Source of the DNA: Coriobacteriaceae bacterium AF45-21 | GTDB lineage: Bacteria > Actinomycetota > Coriobacteriia > Coriobacteriales > Coriobacteriaceae | DNA length: 64,000 nt | Assembly (NCBI GenBank): GCA_027682925.1 | Contig: JAQCYU010000003.1 | Span: forward strand, 1 to 64,000 | Direction of reading: 5' to 3' | Shown: in pieces, positions 8,637 through 17,307 of the stretch | How the letters are laid out: each line of letters begins with the position of its first letter | Numbering within the stretch: position 1 is the first letter of the stretch | Program-made: the position numbers and the translations under genes | Notes under the pieces: generated by a model | Databases searched by the model: none | The model's input: only the letters and a program-made list of their open reading frames with translations | What the model was told of the DNA's origin: nothing

Positions 8637-9938
8637 ATGGATCAGACGCAGACGGGCGACGACGCTCCCCTGCTCACGCACAGCACTCCCCAATCGGAGC
8701 AAACCACGCTCTTGGCCCAGCAAAAACCTCTCGTGACCATCGTGCACGCCTCGGTCGGCTCGGGCCACAAAGCCGCCGCAAATGCGATTGCGCAGGCATT
8801 CGACCTCATCCGCGGCACCAATGGCATCCCCGAGGATGTTGAGATTGAAGTGCTCGATATCCTTGATTTTGGACGCATTCGGTTCGATGGTAATAAAACA
8901 GCAGCTTCGTTTACCGGCGCCACGCGCCCCATATATGACCTAACCTGGCGATATACGTTTACGGGACATCTGCTCTGGGGTGGCGGCACGGCATGGTCAC
9001 GTATTATGTTCCCCGCCTTCAACGATTATGTCCGCACCCGCAGGCCCATGGCCGTGGTTGCAACACACATTACGGCAGCCAATGTTGCTACGGGCGCCCG
9101 CGTCATCACGGGTATCGATTACCCGGTCATCTGCGTACCAACAGACTATGAAGTCGAAGGCTTTTGGCCCCACAAGGACACCGATCTATTCTGTGTTGCC
9201 AACGAATTTATGGCCGAAACGCTGCGTCCGCGCAAGGTGCCCGAGGCAAAGATTCGCATTACCGGCATTCCTATCCGCGCCGGATTCGACACGGATTACA
9301 ATCGCGAGGAAGAGCTAGCCAAGTTCAACCTCCCCATCGACAAGACCGTCGTGCTGGTAATGGCCGGTGCCAGCTTGCCTCAGCCTTACGTCCGCTTTCG
9401 CGCGGCGATGGACCACACACTCCCCTTCCTGCGCAGCTTTGAGGACATGCACTTTGTCTTTTTGCCGGGCAAGGATGAGGAATACGCCGCCCGCCTCAAG
9501 ACGCTCTTCGACGCCATGAAGCTCGAAAACGTCACGGTTCTGGACTACGTGGACGACATGGCGGCCCTCATGCACGGCTGTGACCTGGCAATCCTCAAAT
9601 CGGGCGGACTCACGGTCACCGAGTGCCTGTGCGCGCATCTGCCGATGATCCTGCTGGGCAAATCATACGGTCAGGAAAAGGCCAACACCACGATGCTCAC
9701 CGGCATGGGCGCCAGCATGCATGTCACCACCGCACGAGAACTCATCGTAACCCTGCGCCACCTGCACGACCATCCCGAATCACTCAAAGCCCTACTCATC
9801 AACGGCGAAGTACTACGCCGCCCCCACGCAGCCGAAGACATAGCCATCGCGACCATAGAGCTCGTAGACAAACCCCAAAAGCGCAAACGAGCCTTCTGCC
9901 GCTTCTACTGGGGCGGAAAACCTGCTCATATCCGCTAG
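8637..9938 (+). CDS. MGDG synthase-type glycosyltransferase (processive diacylglycerol glycosyltransferase-like)
   Basis: 433-residue GT-B fold glycosyltransferase. The N-terminal MGDG-synthase domain shows HASVGSGHKAAANAIAQAF (about residues 33-51). The C-terminal donor-binding half shows the acidic/serine signature LAILKSGGLTVTECLC and MILLG, as in UgtP and MurG relatives. It probably transfers a sugar from a UDP or GDP donor to diacylglycerol, making membrane glycolipids. ATG 8637 has AAGGGGAG before it. No membrane helix is seen, so peripheral attachment is likely. Monocistronic; hairpins follow immediately after the stop. Confidence 0.8.
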   Translation: MDQTQTGDDAPLLTHSTPQSEQTTLLAQQKPLVTIVHASVGSGHKAAANAIAQAFDLIRGTNGIPEDVEIEVLDILDFGRIRFDGNKTAASFTGATRPIYDLTWRYTFTGHLLWGGGTAWSRIMFPAFNDYVRTRRPMAVVATHITAANVATGARVITGIDYPVICVPTDYEVEGFWPHKDTDLFCVANEFMAETLRPRKVPEAKIRITGIPIRAGFDTDYNREEELAKFNLPIDKTVVLVMAGASLPQPYVRFRAAMDHTLPFLRSFEDMHFVFLPGKDEEYAARLKTLFDAMKLENVTVLDYVDDMAALMHGCDLAILKSGGLTVTECLCAHLPMILLGKSYGQEKANTTMLTGMGASMHVTTARELIVTLRHLHDHPESLKALLINGEVLRRPHAAEDIAIATIELVDKPQKRKRAFCRFYWGGKPAHIR

Positions 9939-9955
9939 CATTGGACTGTCCGCTC

Positions 9956-10050
9956 ACCTGTGGAGGCCCCTATATATCATCCCGTGCTCAAACATTCTCG
10001 CTTCGCTGCGAAACTGCGCGCGGGACGATATATAGGGGCCTCCCACAGGT
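9956..10050. repeat. Long palindromic element, type I copy 1
   Basis: Arms of about 29 bases (9956-9984 and 10021-10050, one-base difference) enclose a 36-base core starting TGCTCAAACATTCTCGC and ending AAACTGCGCG (9985-10020). An outer 7-bp pair, CCGCTAG/CTAGCGG (9932-9938, 10067-10073), extends the structure over the stop codon of the upstream gene. The core recurs in opposite orientation at 10241-10285. It can also serve as terminator structure for the convergent genes. Confidence 0.85.
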
Positions 10051-10079
10051 AAGCTGCGTTAACGTACTAGCGGCTATAC

Positions 10080-10102
10080 CAGATTCCCCACCAGTAGAAT
10101 CT
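10080..10102. other. Small hairpin between type I elements
   Basis: CAGATTC and GAATCTG pair perfectly at 10080-10086 and 10096-10102. No gene is visible here. Confidence 0.4.
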
Positions 10103-10130
10103 GCAAAGGGGAACCAGAAAATATAAATAC

Positions 10131-10178
10131 AGTAAGTCGATGCGACAAAGGAGGCGTCCCTTTATCGCATGACTTACT
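10131..10178. terminator. Hairpin in the convergent region before dut 3' end
   Basis: AGTAAGTC (10131-10138) pairs with GACTTACT (10171-10178), with inner ATGCGA/TCGCAT pairing. An A/T-rich tract (ATATAAATAC on the plus strand) gives a T-rich tail on the minus strand, so it could terminate the nrdR-dut transcript. Confidence 0.5.
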
Positions 10179-10208
10179 AGAAAAGTAAATATTGTTTCAA
10201 GCGAGTAG

Positions 10209-10314
10209 CCGCCCGCCCGGTGCTTACCTATATCGTTCCACGCGCAGTTTCGCAGCGAGCGAAGCGAAGCGAGAATGTTTGAGCATGGAATGATATGTGC
10301 AAGAGGCGGGCGGG
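10209..10314. repeat. Long palindromic element, type I copy 2 (inverted)
   Basis: The core at 10241-10285 is the reverse complement of the copy 1 core with 9 extra bases (an additional TCGCTTCGC-like step). The inner arm positions change together compared with copy 1: TTCCA/TGGAA here against TCCCG/CGGGA there, so pairing is kept. The outer arms share CCGCCCG but are otherwise imperfect. Confidence 0.8.
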
Positions 10315-10383
10315 AGGGATACGAGTGCCCCGCGAGAATGTGTGGGGCCCGGGTGAGAGGCCAACCCTACATCTTGAAAATGA

Positions 10384-10827
10384 TTAAGCAACTCCGCTGG
10401 AGCCGAAGCCTCCGTTGCCTCGGTCGGTTTCGTCTAGTTCGTCTACTTCTACGAGATTGACCGTGGGGACTTCTTGGATGACGAGTTGGGCTATGCGGTC
10501 GCCTTTGTTGATTTGGATGTCGTTGGTGGGATCCAGGTTGATGAGGATAACCTTGAGTTCTCCTCGGTAGTGGGCGTCGATGAGGCCAGGCGTATTGACT
10601 ATAGACAGGCCCTGTTTGATGGCGAGACCGCTGCGGGGCTGGACGAAGCCGGCGTAGCCATCGGGCAGGGCGATGGCCAGCCCAGTAGAGACCAGACGGC
10701 GTTCGAAGGGCTTCAGGACGCAGTCCTCGTTGGAGCGCAGATCCAAGCCGGCATCGGTGGGATGGGCGTATTTGGGAAGCTCGACGGTGGGGTCGAGACG
10801 CTTTATGTTGACGGTAATGTTGGACAT
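10384..10827 (-). CDS. dut: dUTP diphosphatase
   Basis: 147-residue trimeric dUTPase that hydrolyses dUTP to dUMP and PPi, keeping uracil out of DNA and feeding dTMP synthesis. The five family motifs are visible: TDAGLDLRS, the [10 protein letters not shown] loop, [24 protein letters not shown] and the glycine-rich C-terminal [10 protein letters not shown]. The ATG at 10827 lies 4 bases after the nrdR stop, so the two are one transcription unit. Confidence 0.96.
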   Translation of the reverse strand: MSNITVNIKRLDPTVELPKYAHPTDAGLDLRSNEDCVLKPFERRLVSTGLAIALPDGYAGFVQPRSGLAIKQGLSIVNTPGLIDAHYRGELKVILINLDPTNDIQINKGDRIAQLVIQEVPTVNLVEVDELDETDRGNGGFGSSGVA

Positions 10828-10831
10828 GGAA

Positions 10832-11275
10832 TCACCTTAGCTTGTCGAGCTCTTGCAGAAACTCATCGACATCTTTGAAATCGCGGTAGACCGAGGCAAA
10901 GCGGATGTACGCCACCTTGTCGATCTTGGCCAAGCGCTTGAGCACCATGTCACCCAACTCATGGGACGTGACGGCCGTCAGCGTGCGAGAGCGCAGCTCG
11001 ACCTCGATGTCGTCGATAATCTCATTGAGCTTCTTAGTGTCGATATCGCGCTTGATGGTGGCGCGCATCAAGCCGACGAGCAGCTTATTGCGATCGAACC
11101 GCTGCTTGGTTCCGTCCGACTTAATGACCTCGATAGGATCTTCGCATCGCTCGAACGTTGTAAAGCGGTAGTTACACGAGCAACATTCGCGACGGCGCTT
11201 AATGGTGTTATTTGACTCCTGCATACGGGAATCAACGACGCGGGTATGTGCCTTGCCGCATTTGGGACAGCGCAT
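10832..11275 (-). CDS. nrdR: Transcriptional repressor NrdR
   Basis: 147-residue nucleotide-sensing repressor of ribonucleotide reductase genes. It has an N-terminal zinc ribbon ([17 protein letters not shown]...CSCNYRF, four cysteines) and an ATP-cone domain (residues about 50-140, [18 protein letters not shown]). AGGAGG precedes ATG 11275. Pairing with dut gives a dNTP-pool unit. The start region lies in a perfect 12-bp inverted repeat. Confidence 0.96.
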   Translation of the reverse strand: MRCPKCGKAHTRVVDSRMQESNNTIKRRRECCSCNYRFTTFERCEDPIEVIKSDGTKQRFDRNKLLVGLMRATIKRDIDTKKLNEIIDDIEVELRSRTLTAVTSHELGDMVLKRLAKIDKVAYIRFASVYRDFKDVDEFLQELDKLR

Positions 11276-11313
11276 GGTACCTCCTCTTAAACGATAACAA
11301 GGGTACCATGCGC
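11270..11313 (-). promoter_or_regulatory. Hairpin covering the nrdR start codon
   Basis: GCGCATGGTACC at 11270-11281 is the exact reverse complement of GGTACCATGCGC at 11302-11313. In a transcript entering from upstream the stem would hold the nrdR ATG (11275-11273) and the end of its Shine-Dalgarno sequence, with the rest of that sequence in the 20-base loop. Confidence 0.6.
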
Positions 11314-11326
11314 AGCGCGATAATGA

Positions 11327-11776
11327 TTACGAACGAGCAGGAACCTTAAGATGCGCACCGGCGGCGAGCGAACCATGCTCTAAATGATTGACGTTGCGGA
11401 TCATGTCGGAAGTCTCTTGCGTGGAAAGGCCTTCGATTGGATATTCCTCGGCGAGCGACCAAAGAGAATCGCCAGGCTGAACGCGAACGGTCTCGTAGGT
11501 TACATTGGAAACGGACTCGGCATACGCAGCGTGACGAGCGCTAAAGACAGACGTAGCGAGGACAAAGAAGAGCGTAAGCGCGACGGCAACGGCGACAATC
11601 GTCGAAACCTTCAGGGCAACGCGGGCAGGCGCGGCTACAGTCTGCTGATTGCGAGAAGGCTTTACAGTCAAAGGCTGAAAGCCGGAGCGGCCACCCTGAA
11701 CAACCGTAAAAGTGGGTTCTGCAGGCGTCTCGAGCTTAAGGGCGAGGTTTCCCTGGACCATATTCGTTGCATTCAT
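11327..11776 (-). CDS. LysM-domain membrane protein divergent from lexA (YneA-like position)
   Basis: 149-residue protein: a cytosolic N-terminus of about 55 residues, one membrane helix at about 56-76 (VSTIVAVAVALTLFFVLATS), and a C-terminal LysM domain (TVRVQPGDSLWSLAEEYP...LKVPARS) facing the wall. It is divergent from lexA with three LexA boxes between them, the arrangement of the SOS division inhibitor YneA in Firmicutes. The start is one of two adjacent ATGs (11779, 11776); the second is better spaced from GAGGAG. The SOS-inhibitor role is inferred from context and topology, since YneA-type proteins share little sequence. Confidence 0.75.
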   Translation of the reverse strand: MNATNMVQGNLALKLETPAEPTFTVVQGGRSGFQPLTVKPSRNQQTVAAPARVALKVSTIVAVAVALTLFFVLATSVFSARHAAYAESVSNVTYETVRVQPGDSLWSLAEEYPIEGLSTQETSDMIRNVNHLEHGSLAAGAHLKVPARS

Positions 11777-11846
11777 CATGTTCTCCTCTCGCGTGTTTTG
11801 CTGAGAACAGTTTTATCAAGCCGCGCGGACAAAAATGTCTGGCGCG

Positions 11847-11860
11847 AGAACGAATGTTCG
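11847..11860. promoter_or_regulatory. LexA box candidate 1
   Basis: AGAACGAATGTTCG differs from the Cheo-box pattern CGAACRNRYGTTYG only at its first base. It lies between the LysM gene and lexA. Confidence 0.6.
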
Positions 11861-11874
11861 GTTATTATTATCTT

Positions 11875-11888
11875 CGAACAGTTGTTCC
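11875..11888. promoter_or_regulatory. LexA box candidate 2
   Basis: CGAACAGTTGTTCC resembles the Cheo-box pattern with differences in the centre and last base. Confidence 0.65.
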
Positions 11889-11902
11889 TGTCAAGCAAAA
11901 TT

Positions 11903-11916
11903 CGAACATTTGTTTG
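11903..11916. promoter_or_regulatory. LexA box candidate 3
   Basis: CGAACATTTGTTTG fits the Firmicutes/actinobacterial LexA-binding palindrome well, 24 bases before the lexA start. Confidence 0.75.
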
Positions 11917-11939
11917 ACATGGGTAGAGAGGATGCCCTG

Positions 11940-12584
11940 ATGGCTCGCAAAATTACCAAGCGTCAGCAGCAAATTTACGACTTCATCAAGGAATATCAGC
12001 AGGAGAAGGGTTATCCGCCCAGCGTGCGCGAGATGGCTTCTGCCGTGGGCCTTTCCTCCCCCAGCACCGTGCACGCCCATCTATCTGCCCTGGAGGCGCG
12101 CGGGCTACTCAAGCGCGATGCCACCAAACCGCGCGCCCTGGAACTCTTTAACGAGGACGGTTCCTCTGTCTCAATTTCTAAATCTGACGAGCCCACCGCA
12201 CCTCGCGGAACGGTCTCGCTACCGCTCGTTGGTCGCGTCGCGGCTGGGATTCCCATTCTGGCCGAGCAGAATATCGAAGACACTTTTACTATCCCGACCG
12301 AAATCGCCACCGATCAGGGTTCCTTTATCCTTGAGGTGCATGGGAGCTCAATGATCAATGTCGGCATCTTCAATGGCGATTACATCATCGTCCGTGAACA
12401 AAAGAGTGCCATGAACGGCGAAATTGTCGTGGCCATGATTGATGGTTCGGCGACCGTCAAGACGTTCTACAAGGAGCAGGGACGCGTACGCCTGCAGCCT
12501 GAGAATGACACCATGGAGCCTATCTATGCAACGAATCCCGTTATCCTGGGCAAAGTCGTCGGCTTGATGCGCCGGTTCTCGTAA
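11940..12584 (+). CDS. lexA: SOS repressor LexA
   Basis: 214-residue repressor. Residues 1-65 are the winged helix-turn-helix (SVREMASAVGLSSPSTVHAHL), which binds the boxes upstream. The S24 protease domain has the cleavage bond Ala102-Gly103 (RVAAGIPI), the nucleophile Ser137 in HGSSM and the general base Lys174 in ATVKTF. The ATG at 11940 follows GAGAGG by eight bases; in-frame extension to 11835 runs through the operators and is rejected. Its stop overlaps the ATG of the next gene. Confidence 0.96.
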   Translation: MARKITKRQQQIYDFIKEYQQEKGYPPSVREMASAVGLSSPSTVHAHLSALEARGLLKRDATKPRALELFNEDGSSVSISKSDEPTAPRGTVSLPLVGRVAAGIPILAEQNIEDTFTIPTEIATDQGSFILEVHGSSMINVGIFNGDYIIVREQKSAMNGEIVVAMIDGSATVKTFYKEQGRVRLQPENDTMEPIYATNPVILGKVVGLMRRFS

Positions 12585-13288
12585 TGCAAAAACGCATCAC
12601 CATCTTTGATACCGTCCGCGGGTTTACGATGATTTCTATGGCAGGTTTTCACGCTTGCTATGATCTCGCCTACCTGTACGGCTGGGATATGCCTTGGTTT
12701 ACCCAGTCAGTCTTTCAAGACATCTGGCGCGCCAGCATCAGCTGGGTATTTTTGTTTATCGCGGGTTGGATGTGCACCCTTTCGCGCAACAATATCAAAC
12801 GTGCCGCCAAATACGCCTTAGCAGCACTCGTCGTCTGGTTGGCAACAACACTTGTCTCAGTCGACGATTCGGTTAATTTTGGCATCATCTACTGCATGGC
12901 CGCATGTACCGGCATCGTGGCGTTGACCGATCCCGTCCTTAAGAAGATATCGGCGAGATGGGTCATGCCCCTATGCCTTGTGTTGTTCGCCCTCACCTGG
13001 AGCATCCCCAAAACGACCTACCCTGTCCCCTACCTGGCGTGGCTGGGAATTCCGAGCCCTGGGTTTGTCTCAGGTGATTACTACCCCATCATCCCGTTTA
13101 TCTTTATGTATCTTGCAGGATACTTCGCCGCACACATAGCGCAGGGAATCAATAAGACCGTCCCTAGCTGGGCCTACGCCAACCCCCTGCCGGTGCTTGC
13201 CAGCCTTGGGCGTCACGCACTCCCCTTTTATCTGCTGCATCAGCCCATCATTCTGGGCATTTTGGAGCTCGTCTACTCGGTGCGATAA
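12584..13288 (+). CDS. DUF1624 (HGSNAT-like) membrane protein
   Basis: 234-residue polytopic membrane protein with about seven helices. The N-terminal RITIFDTVRGFTMISM and the FHACYDLAYLYG segment fit the heparan-alpha-glucosaminide N-acetyltransferase catalytic-like family (DUF1624), whose bacterial members probably acylate an extracytoplasmic sugar. ATG 12584 overlaps the lexA stop (TAATG), so it is translationally coupled to lexA and likely co-expressed in the SOS response. The 3' end overlaps that of hflX by 16 bases, convergently. Substrate unknown. Confidence 0.75.
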   Translation: MQKRITIFDTVRGFTMISMAGFHACYDLAYLYGWDMPWFTQSVFQDIWRASISWVFLFIAGWMCTLSRNNIKRAAKYALAALVVWLATTLVSVDDSVNFGIIYCMAACTGIVALTDPVLKKISARWVMPLCLVLFALTWSIPKTTYPVPYLAWLGIPSPGFVSGDYYPIIPFIFMYLAGYFAAHIAQGINKTVPSWAYANPLPVLASLGRHALPFYLLHQPIILGILELVYSVR

Positions 13289-14562
13289 CGCTCGAGCCGC
13301 GACGCAATACGAGCCGGCAGTTTCGCCACAATAAGAACGCCATCCTCAAGATATTCCTCGTGCAAAAGGGTCCCCTGCTCATGCACGAGTGTGATGAGCG
13401 CACCTTCACGATACGGGATATCAGCAGAAAGCAACACATCGGTGGCAGCCGCCTCACGAGCAATACGCTCGACGAGATCGTCGAGTCCCTCGCCCGTTTG
13501 GGCCGAGAACAAAACGGCTTCCGGATAACGACGACGGAAACTCATTCGATCAACGCTATCGAGAAGATCGATTTTATTGAACACCGTAAGCGTCAAACGC
13601 TCGCCGGCACCGATCTCATCAAGCACGCGGTCGACAGCCTCCAGCTGCCGCTCATAGTCCTCGTCCGACGCATCTACGACTTTGAGAATTAGATCGGCAC
13701 CCAACACCTCGGACAGCGTCGATTTAAAGGCATCAACCAGACCATGCGGCAGCTTTTGAATAAAGCCGACGGTATCGGTGATCGTCATGCCGCGACCGCC
13801 GGGCAGGCGATACGAACGTGTCGTCGGGTCGAGCGTAGCAAACAGCTTGTCCTGCGAAAGCACCGTCGAGCCGGTTAGACGATTGAGCAACGTCGATTTA
13901 CCGGCATTGGTATAACCGGCTAACGCGACACGAAACGCCGGTGACTCAATGCGGCTCTTGGATTGAACATCGCGACGCTGTTCAACCTGCCTGAGCTCAC
14001 GACGAAGTGCAGCGATCTTGTTACGAATGAGGCGACGGTCGACCTCGAGCTGGCTTTCACCCTGACCAAAGCGTGAGCCGATGCCGCCGCGCGTCTGCTC
14101 CTTGGCAAGATGGCTCCACATGCCGCGCAGACGAGGCAACAGATACTGAAGCTGTGCCAGCTGTACCTGTAGGCGTCCCTCACGCGTCTGAGCATGCAGA
14201 CCAAAGATATCCAAAATCAGTGCCGTACGATCGATAATCTTTACCGGCTCGCCCACGGCTTTCTCCAAATAGGACTGCTGCGAGGGCGTCAGGTCGTCAT
14301 CAAAAATAACAACATCGGCATCCATGCGATGTACCAGGCCGCAAAGCTCCTCTACCTTACCGGAACCGATAAACGATTTGGGATACGGCTTTGCCAAACG
14401 CTGAGACAAGCGAGCCACGCACTGGGCACCAGCCGTGTGGGCAAGGCGCTCCAGCTCATCGAGCGATCGATCGAGTGGCCATGCATTGTCGCGCCACTCA
14501 ACACCAACTAAAATGGCACGCTCGGGCTCGGGTGCCGTGGGAACAAGGGGGAAACGGGCCAT
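13273..14562 (-). CDS. hflX: GTPase HflX
   Basis: 429-residue ribosome-splitting GTPase. It has an N-terminal HflX domain (SFIGSGKVEELCGLV, ...REGRLQVQLAQLQYLLPRL), then the G domain with G1 GYTNAGKS at 216-223, G3 DTVGF and G4 NKID. ATG 14562 overlaps the miaA stop. miaA-hflX neighbourhood is common in bacteria (hfq is missing here). Confidence 0.94.
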   Translation of the reverse strand: MARFPLVPTAPEPERAILVGVEWRDNAWPLDRSLDELERLAHTAGAQCVARLSQRLAKPYPKSFIGSGKVEELCGLVHRMDADVVIFDDDLTPSQQSYLEKAVGEPVKIIDRTALILDIFGLHAQTREGRLQVQLAQLQYLLPRLRGMWSHLAKEQTRGGIGSRFGQGESQLEVDRRLIRNKIAALRRELRQVEQRRDVQSKSRIESPAFRVALAGYTNAGKSTLLNRLTGSTVLSQDKLFATLDPTTRSYRLPGGRGMTITDTVGFIQKLPHGLVDAFKSTLSEVLGADLILKVVDASDEDYERQLEAVDRVLDEIGAGERLTLTVFNKIDLLDSVDRMSFRRRYPEAVLFSAQTGEGLDDLVERIAREAAATDVLLSADIPYREGALITLVHEQGTLLHEEYLEDGVLIVAKLPARIASRLERYRTE

Positions 14563-15500
14563 TAGGCAGCCTCAATACGATGCAGGATATCCTCAACGAC
14601 CTCATCAATCGTACAATCATCCATATCAAACCACACGATACGGTCATCGCGCTTAAACCACGAAAGCTGACGCTTGGCATAGCGACGCGAACGCATCTTA
14701 ATGAGTTCGCGAGCCTCATCCATGCTCATCACGCCACTGAAAGCATCGATGATCTCTTTATAGCCAATTGCCTGCATCGACGTCAGGGCATCTCCCAGCC
14801 CCTGGTCCATAAGACCGCGGACCTCATCGACAAGACCCTGCTCAAACATCAGATCGACGCGTAGGTTAATGCGTTCATAGAGCACCTCGCGATTTCGCGT
14901 TAGGCCAAACCATAACGCATGATAATGCTCGCGCGGAACACTAAACTGCGACTTTTGCTGCGCATAGGAAACGCCATCATCGTGCATTTCGAGCGCGCGA
15001 ATCACACGCCGCACGTTATGGGGATGAATAACGGCAGCTGATTCTGGATCGCGCTCGGCAAGCAGGGCATGCAGTTCATCCTCGCCAATACGCTCGGCAA
15101 GCTCCTGATAGCCCGCACGGCGATCGTCCTCAAGTTCACCCGAGGGAAAGTCCATCTCATCGAGGGCGGCCTTGAGATACAGCCCCGTACCTCCGCAAAA
15201 AACCGGCAGGCAATCCGAACCAAGGAGACGTTCAACATGAGCGCGAGCGTCAGCCTGATAAAGCGCAGCAGAATATGCCACACCCGGCTCTACAATGTCG
15301 ACGAGACGCAGCGGCGCCGTACACTCATCGGGCGCCATCTTTGCGGTACCGATGTCCATGCCGCGATAGATTTGCATCGCATCGCACGACAGCACTTCAG
15401 ACGAAAGACGGGCTGCCAAACGGTCGGCAACATCACTCTTACCAACCGCCGTCGGACCGACGATCGCAACGGCGGAAAGACCTGCCCCGAGAGCAACCAT
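14562..15500 (-). CDS. miaA: tRNA dimethylallyltransferase
   Basis: 312-residue enzyme that adds a dimethylallyl group to A37 of tRNAs reading UNN codons. The P-loop GPTAVGKS is at residues 15-22; SCDAMQIYRGMDIGTAK and GGTGLYLKA are diagnostic. Start ATG 15500 overlaps the miaB stop, and its own stop overlaps the hflX ATG, so miaB-miaA-hflX are coupled. MiaB then methylthiolates the MiaA product. Confidence 0.96.
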   Translation of the reverse strand: MVALGAGLSAVAIVGPTAVGKSDVADRLAARLSSEVLSCDAMQIYRGMDIGTAKMAPDECTAPLRLVDIVEPGVAYSAALYQADARAHVERLLGSDCLPVFCGGTGLYLKAALDEMDFPSGELEDDRRAGYQELAERIGEDELHALLAERDPESAAVIHPHNVRRVIRALEMHDDGVSYAQQKSQFSVPREHYHALWFGLTRNREVLYERINLRVDLMFEQGLVDEVRGLMDQGLGDALTSMQAIGYKEIIDAFSGVMSMDEARELIKMRSRRYAKRQLSWFKRDDRIVWFDMDDCTIDEVVEDILHRIEAA

Positions 15501-16870
15501 TAGCGCGGCTCGCCCACAACGGAGCCGGACAAATACCAGGTCTTGGCAACGTCAACATCAACATCAACGATCTTGCCAACAAGCTGATCGATGCTGTAAC
15601 CCTCGGGGATAGGCGCATGCACAGTCTGATTCTTGGGACTCTTGCCCAGCAGGACCGCGTCGTTCTTTTTACTCGTTCCCTCAATAAGCGCCGGCACCAC
15701 AGTATGAAGCTCACCCTGGTTATACTCGTGTGCCGTGGTCTCGATAACCTTAACCAGGCGGTTGAAACGCTCGAGAATAACCTCATGCGGCGTAGGATCG
15801 TCAATCTCGGCGGCCGGGGTACCGGCGCGCTTGGAATAGATGAAGGTATAGGCCTGAGCATAGCGGACCGTCTCGGCAAGTGAGAGCGTCTGCTCAAAGT
15901 CTTCTTCAGTCTCGCCCGGGAAGCCAACGATAATGTCGGTCGAGAGCGCGATGTCGGGCATGCGGTTGCGAATGCGATCGACAAGGCCCAGATAGTCCTC
16001 GCGTGTATAACGGCGATTCATCTCTTTGAGGATCCGCGTCGAACCTGACTGCACGGCCAGGTGCAGCTGCGGCATAACGGCAGGCGTCTCGGCCATGGCG
16101 TCGATAGTCTCGGGCAGCAGGTCCTTGGGATGCGAAGAGGTAAAGAAGATGCGCTCCACACCCGTATCGCCCACGGCACGCAGCAAATCAGCAAACCGCG
16201 GCTTGCCAAACAGATCACGACCATATGAGTTAACGTTTTGGCCCAGCAACGTAATCTCACGCACGCCTTGGCGTACCAAACCGGTCACCTCGTCGACAAT
16301 CTCCTCGAAGGGGCGGCTCTTTTCGCGACCGCGTACGTACGGCACGATGCAGTAGGTGCAGAAATTATTGCAGCCCGTCATGATAGGCACCCAGGCGTGA
16401 TACTGGGTCTCGCGATGCCACGGCATGCTCATGGCATCCGTATCCTCATGCTCATTGGTGCGGATATGACGCTTGCCGTCAAGGAACGCCTCGGCAATGA
16501 GCTCGGCCACATGAGCGATAGAATGTGTACCGAAGATGACGTTGACGTTATCGACGTTGGTAAGCAGACCCTCGCCATCACGCTGCGCGATGCAACCACC
16601 AACGGCAACAACACGTTTGCCCGAAGGCGAAGGCGGCAGGCTCTTGCAAGAGTTGCACTGGCCGTACAGGCGAGTATCGGCGGCCTCGCGCACGCAGCAT
16701 GTCATGAAGACAACGATATCGGCATGCTCGGGATCGAGCGCCATGAGACAACCAAACGAATCGAGCAGACCGCTCACACGCTCAGAGTCGTGCTGATTCA
16801 TCTGGCAGCCAAAGGTGCGGATAAAGTAGGTTTTACCGGCAAGAATATCGCGTACGGAACGCTGGTCCAT
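15500..16870 (-). CDS. miaB: tRNA-2-methylthio-N6-dimethylallyladenosine synthase
   Basis: 456-residue radical-SAM methylthiotransferase. The N-terminal MTTase domain binds one cluster through cysteines in FGCQMNQHDSE, MTCCVRE and the following GGCIAQ. The radical-SAM cluster cysteines are in TGCNNFCTYCIVPYVRG, and a C-terminal TRAM domain runs to the end. ATG 16870 is spaced nine bases from AGGA; an ATG two codons earlier (16876) is the alternative. It is first in the miaB-miaA-hflX unit. Confidence 0.95.
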   Translation of the reverse strand: MDQRSVRDILAGKTYFIRTFGCQMNQHDSERVSGLLDSFGCLMALDPEHADIVVFMTCCVREAADTRLYGQCNSCKSLPPSPSGKRVVAVGGCIAQRDGEGLLTNVDNVNVIFGTHSIAHVAELIAEAFLDGKRHIRTNEHEDTDAMSMPWHRETQYHAWVPIMTGCNNFCTYCIVPYVRGREKSRPFEEIVDEVTGLVRQGVREITLLGQNVNSYGRDLFGKPRFADLLRAVGDTGVERIFFTSSHPKDLLPETIDAMAETPAVMPQLHLAVQSGSTRILKEMNRRYTREDYLGLVDRIRNRMPDIALSTDIIVGFPGETEEDFEQTLSLAETVRYAQAYTFIYSKRAGTPAAEIDDPTPHEVILERFNRLVKVIETTAHEYNQGELHTVVPALIEGTSKKNDAVLLGKSPKNQTVHAPIPEGYSIDQLVGKIVDVDVDVAKTWYLSGSVVGEPR

Positions 16871-16915
16871 GTGCATAAGTCCTAACGATGGGGAGCAAAA
16901 CGAGGCAATCAGAAG

Positions 16916-17233
16916 CTAAGCCACAGGCTTAACATCGTCCATGACGACGTTATCCATAGCAGCTCGATTGATCTGGTGAACGTAGATAGAAAGGCGGATG
17001 GCCGTGCGCGACTCCCCGTTAATGAGGATGTCGGAGAACACGGGCGCGCAGGAAATATCAAAACCGGTTGGAATCAAAAAACCGCGCGCGATAGCCACGG
17101 CCTTAATGGCCTGGTTGACCGCACCGGCGCCGACACACTGGATGTTGACGGGCACACCATCCTTGACCATGCCGGCGATGGCGCCGGCAACGGACGCGGG
17201 CGATGATTTGCTTGATACCTTCAGGCAATCCAT
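16916..17233 (-). CDS. spoVS: Stage V sporulation protein S family protein
   Basis: 105-residue Alba-like protein; SpoVS binds nucleic acid in related bacteria and is needed for coat assembly in Bacillus. The block VSSKSSPASVAGAIAGMV followed by GAGAVNQAIKAVAIARG is nearly invariant. AGGAG precedes ATG 17233. The family is widespread in non-sporulating bacteria, and nothing else here suggests sporulation. It keeps the Bacillus position downstream of rny and upstream of miaB. Confidence 0.95.
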   Translation of the reverse strand: MDCLKVSSKSSPASVAGAIAGMVKDGVPVNIQCVGAGAVNQAIKAVAIARGFLIPTGFDISCAPVFSDILINGESRTAIRLSIYVHQINRAAMDNVVMDDVKPVA

Positions 17234-17307
17234 GAAGAAACTCCTGCGTTTAAAAGTACGTTTTAACTGCAATAACTTTATCGTACCGAGTGGACTCGGT
17301 AAAGGCA

